This document shows, piece after piece, positions 8,851-17,305 of a stretch of 64,000 nucleotides of DNA. The notes under the pieces are model-generated. The model made no database searches, was not told where the DNA came from, and worked only from the letters and a program-made list of their open reading frames with translations. The position numbers were made by a program, and so were the translations under genes. Origin of the DNA: Brevundimonas subvibrioides (lineage in GTDB: Bacteria > Pseudomonadota > Alphaproteobacteria > Caulobacterales > Caulobacteraceae); the NCBI GenBank assembly GCA_002280475.1, contig NCEB01000005.1, positions 56,184 through 120,183 of the forward strand, in the 5' to 3' direction. Position 1 is the first letter of the stretch. Each line of letters starts with the position of its first letter.

Positions 8851-10281
8851 TCATGCCGCCACGCTCTCGGCCTGGGCCTTGAGATACCGGTCGATTTCGG
8901 CCGCTGCGTCCTGGCCGTCGCGCACGGCCCAGACGACCAGCGACGCGCCCCGCACGGCGTCGCCCGCCGCGAAAACCCCGGGCAAACTGGTGGCGAAACC
9001 GGAGCGGGCGGTGGCCACCGTATTCCATTCGGTCAGGGACAGATCGTCGTGGTGGGCGGCGAAGCCTTCCGGCTCGAAGCCCAGAGCCTCGATGACCATG
9101 TCGGCGGGCAGGTCGAAGTCCGCGCCGGGCACGGGGGCGATGTCGCGGCGCTTGCCGAACTCGGGCTCCGACAGGGCCATGCGCGCGGCGCGAACGGCGG
9201 ATACGGTGCCCGCCTTGGACATCAGGGCCTTGGGCGCGCCCAGCCATTCAAAGCGAATGCCTTCTTCCTCGGCGTTGGCGACCTCGCGCGCCGAGCCGGG
9301 CATGTTCTCGCGGTCGCGGCGGTACAGGCAGGTCACGCTTGCCGCGCCCTGACGGATCGCGGTCCGCACGCAATCCATGGCCGTGTCGCCGCCCCCGATG
9401 ACGACCACCTCGCGGCCGCGCGCGTGATGCCAGGTGTCATCGTCGGCCTCGCCCAGGTCGCGGCGGTTCTGATGGATCAGGAAGTCGAGCGCCGGGATCG
9501 TGTCGCCCGGGCCCGCGCCCGGCACCTGTAGCGCTCGCGCCTGATAGACGCCCATGGCCAGCAGGACAGCGTCATGCCGCTCGCGCAGCTCGGCCAGAGT
9601 CACGTCGGTGCCGACGTCGCAGTTCGTGACGAACCGGACACCACCCTCAGCCAGCCGGTCGATCCGCCGCTGGACCACCCGCTTCTCAAGCTTGAAGCCG
9701 GGGATGCCATAGATCAGCAGGCCGCCGGGCCGGTCGTGTCGGTCGTAGACGGTGACCTGATAGCCCTGTTCACGCAGCCGATCGGCCGCCGCCATTCCGG
9801 CCGGACCCGCCCCGACGATGCCGACGCTCTCGCGACGCTCGTGCGCCGGGCGGATCGGCTCGACCCAGCCGTTGTCGAAGGCGGTGTCGCCGATGAAGGC
9901 CTCGACCGAGCCGATGGTCACGGCTTCCCAGCCGGACTGGTTCAGGGTGCAGGAGCCTTCGCACAGCCGGTCCTGCGGACAGATGCGGCCGCAGATCTCG
10001 GGCATGGTCGAGGTCGCCGACGCCACGCGCCAGGCCTCGCGCAGGTCGTCCTCCGCGGCCAGATTGAGCCAGTCGGGGATGTTGTTCTGCAACGGGCAGG
10101 CGCTCTGGCAGAAGGGCACGCCGCAGTCGGTGCAGCGCCCGGCCTGGACCTCCAGATTTTCGGTCGTCGGCTTGACGATGATCTCGCCGAAATCCTGTAC
10201 GCGCACGGTCGCTTCCGCCTTGGGCAGGCGGCGCGGTTGAACGACGAACCCGGTGGGTCCGGTAGGGCCTTTCTGTTGCAT
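8851..10281 (-). CDS. gltD: Glutamate synthase (NADPH), small chain
   Basis: 476 residues from ATG 10281 (MQQKGPTGPTGF). It passes electrons from NADPH through FAD and 4Fe-4S clusters to GltB. Visible motifs are two cysteine clusters, CTDCGVPFCQSACP and CGRICPQDRLCEGSC, the FAD site GAGPAGMAAADRL and the NADPH site VIGGGDTAMDCVRTA. A 12-residue in-frame extension upstream does not look family-like. gltD comes before gltB here, the reverse of the common gltB-gltD order. Confidence 0.96.
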   Translation of the reverse strand: MQQKGPTGPTGFVVQPRRLPKAEATVRVQDFGEIIVKPTTENLEVQAGRCTDCGVPFCQSACPLQNNIPDWLNLAAEDDLREAWRVASATSTMPEICGRICPQDRLCEGSCTLNQSGWEAVTIGSVEAFIGDTAFDNGWVEPIRPAHERRESVGIVGAGPAGMAAADRLREQGYQVTVYDRHDRPGGLLIYGIPGFKLEKRVVQRRIDRLAEGGVRFVTNCDVGTDVTLAELRERHDAVLLAMGVYQARALQVPGAGPGDTIPALDFLIHQNRRDLGEADDDTWHHARGREVVVIGGGDTAMDCVRTAIRQGAASVTCLYRRDRENMPGSAREVANAEEEGIRFEWLGAPKALMSKAGTVSAVRAARMALSEPEFGKRRDIAPVPGADFDLPADMVIEALGFEPEGFAAHHDDLSLTEWNTVATARSGFATSLPGVFAAGDAVRGASLVVWAVRDGQDAAAEIDRYLKAQAESVAA

Positions 10282-10392
10282 GGCAACATATAAACCGAAC
10301 CGACACCGCCAGCGCAAATGATTTCCCCGTTCAGGGGGCGGATGGTGTGTCGCGGGGTTGAAACGTGCGGCACCTGCTACATCAGGAGAAGA

Positions 10393-11841
10393 TCAAACCT
10401 CCCAGCCGCCCGCCAGCGCCTTGAAGACCGCGATCTGGTAGGTCGTCACCAGCGCCTCCGACTGGGCAAGGGCCGCGTCGGCCTGGGCCTGGGTCCGTTC
10501 GGCGTCCAGCACCGTCAGGAAGCTGTCGGCCCCGGCTTCGAACCGGAGTCGCGCCAGGCGCGCGGCCTGAGCCGCCTGATCGCGGGCCTCGGTCAGGGCC
10601 GCGCGGCGGTCCAGCGCGTTGGCGTAGTTGGTCAGCGCCGTCTCGGTCTCCTGGAGCGCCAGCAGCACCGTCTGGTCGAAGGTCGCCAGCGCCGCCTCGG
10701 TCCGCGCATCGGCCGCCGCGATCCGGGCGCGGGCGACCAGGATGTTGGGGAAGCTCCAGCTGATCAGCGGCCCGACCGAGAAGTTGAACGCGCCGTCGTC
10801 GCCGAGGTCGCCGGCGTCCTGGGCCGTCGAGCCGATGCCGCCGCCGAGCGTGATGGTCGGATACAGCGACGCCGTGGCCACGTTCACGCGGGCGGCCGCT
10901 GCGGCCAGAGCGCGCTCGGCCTGCCGCACATCGGGTCGCCGGGCCAGCAGCGCCGCGCCGTCGCCGACGGGGATGGGTTGGTTCAGCTGTGGCGGGCGGG
11001 CGCACGACCGCGCGGCCTGGGACGCCTCAGCCGGGGTGACGCCGGTCAGGGTGGCCAGTCGGAACAGCGCCTCGTCGCGCTGGGCCCGCAGGGTGGGCAG
11101 CTGGGCGCGGCTGGAGGCCAGCTGCGATTGCGCCCGGGCGGTATCCAGACCGGTGCCCTGCCCGCCTTCCAGCAGCCGTCGGGTCAGGTCGGCGGTCGAG
11201 GCCTGCAAGGCGATGGTGCGCTCCGCGACGGCGATCTGGGCATTGGCCGAACAGGCATCGGCATAGGCCCGGGCGGTCTCGGCCGCGACCGAGACCCGCG
11301 TCACGTTCAGCGCCGCTTCCTGGGCGTCGGCGTCGGCCCGCGCCGCCCGGATGGTCGAGCCGACCCGGCCGAACAGATCGACCTCATAGGACACGTCCAG
11401 CCCGATGTCGTAGGTCTCGGTCTCGTCCAGCGGCTCGCCCGTCGAAGGCACGCCCGGGAAGGTGGCCGCGTTGGCCGACTGTCGGCCGTAGTTGTAGGCG
11501 GCGTTGGCGTTGGTCGACGGCAGACGCCCGGCCCGCGCTTCCGACAGACTGGCCCGGACGGCGCGCAGATTGGCGACCGCAGCCTCCAGCGCGTTGTTCC
11601 GGGCGAAGGCCTGTTCGATCAGGCCGTCCAGCACCGGGTCGGCGTACAGCCGCCACCAGTCGTCGCGCGCGGCGGCGGTCGAAACCGCGCCGCTGGCGAC
11701 CCCTTGCGGCGAACTCACGAAGGCGCCCGACGCGAGGGGGGGGAGAGGGGCGTCGGGCGCCTTCGGCCCGACCGCGCACGCCGCCAACAGGGCGGAGGCG
11801 GCAGCGGCGGCCAGGAGGGGGGTGAGCTTGGAACGGATCAT
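10393..11841 (-). CDS. RND efflux outer membrane factor, NodT-type lipoprotein
   Basis: 482 residues starting MIRSKLTPLLAAAAASALLAACAVG, a lipoprotein signal with lipobox LAAC. The body has the two TolC-like OEP repeats rich in Ala-coiled-coil, with SWSFPNILVARARI in the second. It forms the outer membrane channel of the pump encoded just upstream. Its ATG overlaps the stop of the RND gene (ATGA), implying translational coupling. It is the last gene of the efflux operon. Confidence 0.93.
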   Translation of the reverse strand: MIRSKLTPLLAAAAASALLAACAVGPKAPDAPLPPLASGAFVSSPQGVASGAVSTAAARDDWWRLYADPVLDGLIEQAFARNNALEAAVANLRAVRASLSEARAGRLPSTNANAAYNYGRQSANAATFPGVPSTGEPLDETETYDIGLDVSYEVDLFGRVGSTIRAARADADAQEAALNVTRVSVAAETARAYADACSANAQIAVAERTIALQASTADLTRRLLEGGQGTGLDTARAQSQLASSRAQLPTLRAQRDEALFRLATLTGVTPAEASQAARSCARPPQLNQPIPVGDGAALLARRPDVRQAERALAAAAARVNVATASLYPTITLGGGIGSTAQDAGDLGDDGAFNFSVGPLISWSFPNILVARARIAAADARTEAALATFDQTVLLALQETETALTNYANALDRRAALTEARDQAAQAARLARLRFEAGADSFLTVLDAERTQAQADAALAQSEALVTTYQIAVFKALAGGWEV

Positions 11842-14800
11842 GCGGCGTCTCCCTGGCGCGGCGCGCCCAGCGCCGGGGCCGAGCCGGGATTGGTGATGGG
11901 CGACGGATGGCCGAAGTCGGTCTCGCCATGGTCGTCCGCATCGGTCGGAGGCGACTTGGCCGACTGCGGCAGCCGCTTGGCCAACGCCCGGGTCAGCACA
12001 TAGAACACCGGGGTGAAGATCAGGCCGAACAGGGTCACCCCGATCATCCCGAAGAACACCGCGGCCCCCAGCGACCGGCTCATCTCCGCGCCAGGCCCCG
12101 TCGCCAGCACCAGGGGCAGGACCCCCAGGATGAAGGCGAACGAGGTCATCAGGATCGGTCGCAGACGGATGCGGGCGGCCTCGACGGCGGCATCGCGGCT
12201 GTCCAGGCCGTGGTCCTCTTCCTGCTGCTTGGCGAACTCCACGATAAGGATCGCGTTCTTGGCCGCCAACGCGATCAGGACGATCAGACCGACCTGCACC
12301 AGGATGTTGTTGTCCAGCCCCAGCAGGTTCACGCCGAGCATGGCGGCCAGAAGACACAGCGGCACGATCAGGATGACCGCCAGCGGCAGGGTGAAGGCCT
12401 CGTACTGGGCGGCCAGCACCAGGAAGACCATCAGCACGGCGACCACGAAGATCGGGGCCGCGCCCCCGGCCGCCGCCTTTTCCTGCAGCGCCAGCTCGGT
12501 CCATTCATAGTCGAAGCCGGGCGGCAGGGTCTGCTCGGCCATCTGCTCCATATGCGCCAGGGCCTGGCCGGACGAGACGCCCGGAGCCGCCGCGCCCTGA
12601 AGCTCGGACGCCGTGAACAGGTTGTAGCGGACCACGCGGGCGGGCCCGGATTCCTCCCTCAGCGTCGCCAGCGATCCGATCGGCACCATGGCGCCGGACG
12701 CCGCGCGGACCTTCAGATTGGCGATGTCGGCCAGGTCGTCGCGATAGGCCGGCTCGGCCTGAGCCGTGACCCGGAAGGTCCGGCCCAGCAGGTTGAAGTC
12801 GTTGACGTAGGACGAGCCCAGATAGACCCCCAGCGTAGAGAACACATCGTTGGGCTGGACCCCCATCATCAGGGCCCGGTCGCGATCGACGTCGGCGGTC
12901 ACGCGCGGCGAGCCGGTGTTGTAGAGCGAGAACACCTGCTGCACCTGATCCGGCGTCTGGGCCGCCGCGCCCATCATGGCGAAGGTGGCCCCTTCCAGCG
13001 CGCCGTAACCGGCGGCGTCGCGGTCCTGGATCATCATCTTGAAGCCGTTGCCGTTGCCCAGGCCCTGGACCGCCGGCGGGGCGATGACGAAGATGTTGGC
13101 GCCCTGGATCCCCTGCATGGCGCCGGTGATGGCACCAGCCAGCGAGGCCGCCGCCGTCTCGCGCGTCGTGCGATCGTCGAAATCGTTCAGCCGCACGAAG
13201 ATGGTGGCCGCGTTCGACCCGAACGAGAAGCTGGACCCGTCCAGCCCGGCGAAAGCCACCGTGCCGTCCACGCCGTCGGTCGCCGTCATGATCTCGGCGG
13301 CCTGGGTCATGATGGCCTCGGTCCGGTCCAGCGCCGCGCCGGCGGGCAGCTGGATCACACCGATCAGATAGCCCTGGTCCTGCTCCGGGATGAAGCCGGA
13401 CGGGGTGTCGATCAGCCGCCAGGCGGTCAGGCCCAGCAGGCCCGCATAGACGAACAGGACGATGGCCATCAGCCGCACCGCCCGCGCGGTGAACCGCCCA
13501 TACTTTTGCGACAGCCAGTCGAACCCGGTGTTGAACTTGTTGGCCGCCCAGCCGCCCCAGTAGGGGATCTCGCGCCAGCCGCCGCGGCGAACAGGTTCGT
13601 CGCCGTGATCCTTGTGCGGCTTCAGCAGCACCGCCGCCATCGCAGGCGACAGCGTCAGGGACACGAACAGCGAGATCACAGAGGCCGCCGCGATGGTCAC
13701 CGCGAACTGGCGATAGAAGATGCCCGGAATGCCCGGCACGAACATGGTCGGCACGAACACCGCGACCAGCACCAGGCCGATGGCGATCAGGGCGCCCGAC
13801 ACCTCCTGCATGGACTTGTAGGCCGCTTCCTTGGGACTGAGCCCCTGGCGCAGGTAGCGTTCGACGTTCTCGACCACGACGATGGCGTCGTCGACCACGA
13901 TGCCGACCGCCAGCACCAGGCCGAACAGCGACAGGGTGTTCAGCGAATAGCCCAGCGCCAGCTGAACCGCGAACGTGCCGACCAGGGCCACCGGAATGGC
14001 CACGACCGGAATGATCGCCGCGCGCCAGGTCTGGAGGAAGATCAGCACGACCAGCACCACCAGCACGACCGCCTCGATCAGCGTCGCTTCCAGGTGGTGG
14101 ACCGACTCGGCCACGAACTCCGTCGGGTTGTAGGGGACGCCGATCTCCATGCCCTGGGGCATCTCGGCGCGGATCGCCTCGACCTCGGCCAGGACCCGGT
14201 CGGCGGTGCCGAGCGCGTTCGATCCCGGCTGCTGCAGGATGGCCATGCCGACCCCGCGCTCGCCGTCGAAGAAACCTCGGATGCCATAGTCCTGCGCGCC
14301 CAGCTCCACGCGCGCCACGTCCCGGACGCGGGTCACGGCACCGGTCGCCGGGTCGGTGCGGATCACGATGTCGGCGAACTGTTCGGGGTCGGACAGCCGC
14401 CCCTGGACCTGGATCGGCTGCTGGAACGCGGCGGCGTTGGTGGCGAAGGGCGGCTGGCCGATCGAGCCCGCGGCGGCCTGGACGTTCTGGGCCTGAAGGG
14501 CCTGGGTGATGTCGGTGGCGTTCAGGCCCCGCGCGGCGGCCTTGGTCGGATCGATCCAGACCCGCATCGAATAGTTGCCGCCGCCGAACACCTGGACCGC
14601 GCCGACGCCCTCCAGGCGCAGGATGCGGTCGCGCAGCTGCGAGTTCGCATAGTTGCCGACGTAGTCGTTGGACAGCACGCCGCCCGGAGAGGTCAGGCCG
14701 ATCACCATCAGGAAGCTGGTGGTCTGCTTGTTCACCACCACGCCGACCTGGCGCACCTGCTCGGGCAGGCGCGGCTCGGCCAGCGCCACCCGGTTCTGGA

Positions 14801-15125
14801 CCAGCACCTGGGCCTGGTCCAGGTCGGTGCCCGGCTGGAAGGTCACGGTGATGGCCACCGCCCCGTCCGACGTCGAGGACGACGTCAGATAGAGCATGTT
14901 CTCCACCCCGTTCACCTCCTGCTCGATCGGAGCGGCGACGGTCTCGGCCAGGGTCTCGGCGGACGCGCCGGGATAGGCGGTGTTGATGGTGATCGTGGGC
15001 GGCGCGATCTCCGGATACTGCGACAGGGGCAGCAGCGGATAGGCGAACACCCCGACCAGGGTGATGAAGACCGACAGCACGGCCGCAAAGATCGGCCTGT
15101 CGATGAAGAAGCGCGAGATGTTCAT
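11838..15125 (-). CDS. RND multidrug efflux transporter, HAE1 (AcrB/MexB) family
   Basis: 1095 residues, slightly longer than AcrB because of a polar C-terminal tail. It starts MNISRFFIDRPIFAAVLSVF, typical of HAE1 pumps. The proton-relay aspartates are in VLAVGIVVDDAIVVVENVER. Twelve membrane segments and two large periplasmic loops are implied by the pattern. It pumps hydrophobic compounds out with the adjacent adaptor and outer membrane factor. It lies 11 bases after the adaptor gene and overlaps the outer membrane factor by 4 bases. Substrates cannot be told from sequence. Confidence 0.96.
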   Translation of the reverse strand: MNISRFFIDRPIFAAVLSVFITLVGVFAYPLLPLSQYPEIAPPTITINTAYPGASAETLAETVAAPIEQEVNGVENMLYLTSSSTSDGAVAITVTFQPGTDLDQAQVLVQNRVALAEPRLPEQVRQVGVVVNKQTTSFLMVIGLTSPGGVLSNDYVGNYANSQLRDRILRLEGVGAVQVFGGGNYSMRVWIDPTKAAARGLNATDITQALQAQNVQAAAGSIGQPPFATNAAAFQQPIQVQGRLSDPEQFADIVIRTDPATGAVTRVRDVARVELGAQDYGIRGFFDGERGVGMAILQQPGSNALGTADRVLAEVEAIRAEMPQGMEIGVPYNPTEFVAESVHHLEATLIEAVVLVVLVVLIFLQTWRAAIIPVVAIPVALVGTFAVQLALGYSLNTLSLFGLVLAVGIVVDDAIVVVENVERYLRQGLSPKEAAYKSMQEVSGALIAIGLVLVAVFVPTMFVPGIPGIFYRQFAVTIAAASVISLFVSLTLSPAMAAVLLKPHKDHGDEPVRRGGWREIPYWGGWAANKFNTGFDWLSQKYGRFTARAVRLMAIVLFVYAGLLGLTAWRLIDTPSGFIPEQDQGYLIGVIQLPAGAALDRTEAIMTQAAEIMTATDGVDGTVAFAGLDGSSFSFGSNAATIFVRLNDFDDRTTRETAAASLAGAITGAMQGIQGANIFVIAPPAVQGLGNGNGFKMMIQDRDAAGYGALEGATFAMMGAAAQTPDQVQQVFSLYNTGSPRVTADVDRDRALMMGVQPNDVFSTLGVYLGSSYVNDFNLLGRTFRVTAQAEPAYRDDLADIANLKVRAASGAMVPIGSLATLREESGPARVVRYNLFTASELQGAAAPGVSSGQALAHMEQMAEQTLPPGFDYEWTELALQEKAAAGGAAPIFVVAVLMVFLVLAAQYEAFTLPLAVILIVPLCLLAAMLGVNLLGLDNNILVQVGLIVLIALAAKNAILIVEFAKQQEEDHGLDSRDAAVEAARIRLRPILMTSFAFILGVLPLVLATGPGAEMSRSLGAAVFFGMIGVTLFGLIFTPVFYVLTRALAKRLPQSAKSPPTDADDHGETDFGHPSPITNPGSAPALGAPRQGDAA

Positions 15126-15136
15126 CGGCTGGGCCT

Positions 15137-16351
15137 TCAGTCGCCGGACACGGTGGATTGCGACAGGGCCCCCGCCGATGTGCCGGTGGCGGCGGGCGGG
15201 GCGGTGGTCACAGGCGACTGCTCCGGACGCGGCTGGCGCTGGATCCGGCCGTTGGTCGGCTGGACCTTCATCCCGGGCATGGCCCGTTGCAAGCCGTCGA
15301 TGATGACACGGTCGGTGGGCCGGATGCCCGAGCGGATGACCCGCAGCCCGTCGACCAGCGGCCCCAGCTGGACCGGCGTCGGCGTGACCGTGCCGTCCGC
15401 GTTGACGACCATGACCACGCGGCGCGCCTGGTCGGTGGCGACGGCGCTGTCGGGCACCAAGAGGGCGTCGTAGGCCCCGGCCCCGGCCACGCGGCCTTGC
15501 GCGAACATGCCGGGCTTCAGGAAGCCGTCGTCGTTCGGGATGATGGCGCGCGCCCGGATGGTGCCGGACGCCGGGTCGACGGCGTTGTCGGTGAAGTCCA
15601 GCGTGCCGGCGCGGGTGAAGTCCGCCTCGTCCTGCAAGCGGACCCGCACGGGGGCCGAGCGGCCGGCGCGGGCGTCGCGCTGATACTTGAGAAGCAGCGC
15701 CTCGGACGCCTCGAACACGAAATAGATCGGCGAAGACGACACGATGGTGGTCAACACGTCGGCGGCCGACGACCCCCCCGCGACCAGGTTGCCCGGATCG
15801 ACCCGGCGGTCCGAGACACGGCCCGACGACGGCGCGACGACGCGGGTGAACTCCAGGTCCAGCTGACGGGCGCGCACATTGGCCTGGGCCGAGGCGACGG
15901 CCGCCTCGGCGGTCTGGAGCGCGCCGCGATTGGTGTCGACCTCGGCCTGGCTGACGGCCTGGCTTTCCAGCAGGCCTTCGGAGCGGGTCAGGTTGGTGCG
16001 GGCGAGCGCCGCTTGCGCCTCAGCCTGGGTCAGGGCCGCGCGGGCGGCGGCCAGCTGGGCCTGGGCCGGGCGGGGGTCGAGGGTGAACAACAGCTGTCCG
16101 CGCCGCACGAAGTCGCCGTCGCGGAAATGCACGGCCTGCACGAAGCCGCCCACGCGGGCCCGCACCTCGACCGAGGAGGTCGCCTCGAACCGGCCGGTGA
16201 AGTCGTCCCAGTCGACCACGCGCTCGGCCAGGGGCACCGACACGGTGACCGGCGCGGCGGGCGGGGGCCCCTGCGCTTCCGAACGTTGCGAACAGCCGTA
16301 AAGCGCGCCCGTCAACATGACGGACACGGCCAGAATTTTCAGCCTGCGCAT
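15137..16351 (-). CDS. RND efflux periplasmic adaptor (membrane fusion protein)
   Basis: 404 residues with lipoprotein signal MRRLKILAVSVMLTGALYGC. Order of parts: lipoyl-like half-motif VRARVGGFVQAVHFRDGDFV, an Ala/Gln-rich coiled-coil hairpin (about residues 95-170), second lipoyl half APSSGRVSDRRVDPGNLV, then beta-barrel and proximal domains. It is the AcrA-type adaptor of the pump downstream. The C-terminus is Pro/Thr/Ser-rich. It is the first gene of the operon and diverges from the TetR gene. Confidence 0.95.
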   Translation of the reverse strand: MRRLKILAVSVMLTGALYGCSQRSEAQGPPPAAPVTVSVPLAERVVDWDDFTGRFEATSSVEVRARVGGFVQAVHFRDGDFVRRGQLLFTLDPRPAQAQLAAARAALTQAEAQAALARTNLTRSEGLLESQAVSQAEVDTNRGALQTAEAAVASAQANVRARQLDLEFTRVVAPSSGRVSDRRVDPGNLVAGGSSAADVLTTIVSSSPIYFVFEASEALLLKYQRDARAGRSAPVRVRLQDEADFTRAGTLDFTDNAVDPASGTIRARAIIPNDDGFLKPGMFAQGRVAGAGAYDALLVPDSAVATDQARRVVMVVNADGTVTPTPVQLGPLVDGLRVIRSGIRPTDRVIIDGLQRAMPGMKVQPTNGRIQRQPRPEQSPVTTAPPAATGTSAGALSQSTVSGD

Positions 16352-16459
16352 GCGCGCAATCTCCCTGCCGGGCGGATTCCCTGTCTCGGCGGGACACGGG
16401 GCCTGGGGGAGGAACCGGGGTCATCGCCTGTTGACTTAGATGTGACGGGCGGCCACGGT

Positions 16460-16477
16460 TGTCAACAGGTGGTGACA
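16460..16477. promoter_or_regulatory. Candidate TetR operator between adaptor and regulator genes
   Basis: TGTCA (16460-16464) and TGACA (16473-16477) form an inverted repeat with an 8-base spacer, in the 196-base gap between the divergent efflux operon and tetR. A TTGACT box is at about 16432. TetR-family repressors usually bind such palindromes between themselves and their target. The short arms make this tentative. Confidence 0.4.
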
Positions 16478-16547
16478 TCGTCATATGTGGCTAACAGCAA
16501 CCCAGGGCGCAAAAACCGCAGATTCGGTGCCCTGAAGGGAGATCACA

Positions 16548-17117
16548 TTGGGTTTCGCCGCCGTTTGCCCACGTCCTCGTAACGCCGCCGCCACGCGGAC
16601 CGCCATCCTGGAGGCCGCGTCCAAACGGTTCGCGGCCGAGAGCTACGAGCAGGTGGGCATGCGCGACATCGCCCGCGACGTCGGCGTCGATCCGGCGCTG
16701 ATCTCCCGCTACTTCGGCTCCAAGGAAGAGCTGTTCCGCGCCGTCCTGGACGACTGCGACGGACAGGAGCTGATGGACGGCGACCGCTCGACCTTCGGCG
16801 AGCGCATGGCCGACGACCTGGTCTATGGCCCGGCCAAGGACGAGGACCTGGCCTGGCTGCTCATCATGCTGAAGTCCGCCGGCTCGCCCAAGGCCGCCGA
16901 AATCGTGCAGCAGCTGTCGGTCGAATGCTTCTATCAACCCTTCACCGAATGGCTGGGCGGAAAGGACGCCCCGATCCGGGCTCGCGTCCTGGCCGGCATC
17001 CTGATGGGCATCGCGGTCGGTCGCGACCTGTCCGGCGGCATGAAGCTGTCGCCCGAGGAGTGCGAGCGCATGAAGGCGCTGCTGGCCCCCATGCTGCAGG
17101 AACTCGTCGACGGCTGA
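16548..17117 (+). CDS. TetR-family transcriptional regulator of the efflux operon
   Basis: 189 residues from a TTG start supported by AAGGGAG at 16535-16541, 6 bases upstream. The N-terminal helix-turn-helix is TRTAILEAASKRFAAESYEQ then IARDVGVDPALISRYFGSKEEL. The C-terminal ligand domain is typical of AcrR-like regulators (TetR_C family with SGGMKLSPEECERMKALL). It is divergent from the RND operon, which it probably represses until a pump substrate binds. No in-frame ATG lies before the HTH. Confidence 0.9.
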   Translation: MGFAAVCPRPRNAAATRTAILEAASKRFAAESYEQVGMRDIARDVGVDPALISRYFGSKEELFRAVLDDCDGQELMDGDRSTFGERMADDLVYGPAKDEDLAWLLIMLKSAGSPKAAEIVQQLSVECFYQPFTEWLGGKDAPIRARVLAGILMGIAVGRDLSGGMKLSPEECERMKALLAPMLQELVDG

Positions 17118-17147
17118 GCGGCCGCGCCCCGATCGCACAACACCCGC

Positions 17148-17278
17148 GTCATCCTCGGACTTGATCCGAGGATCGGATTGTCCGCGACGGACATGTCCGC
17201 CCTGGCCCACCGACCTCGCCACCCGTCTTCGCATGAGCGGTCTCTGCTTCTGATCCTCGGATCAAGTCCGAGGATGAC
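17148..17278. repeat. Inverted pair of palindromic repeats, family A (second locus)
   Basis: 17148-17177 and 17250-17278 carry the same palindrome (CCTCGGACTTGATCCGAGG and its reverse) as at 4021-4152, again inverted to each other about 72 bases apart. They lie between the converging tetR and glyS ends, where the hairpins could also end transcription. Confidence 0.85.
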
Positions 17279-17305
17279 GGCGTGGGGTGGATGAAGGCGT
17301 GCCCC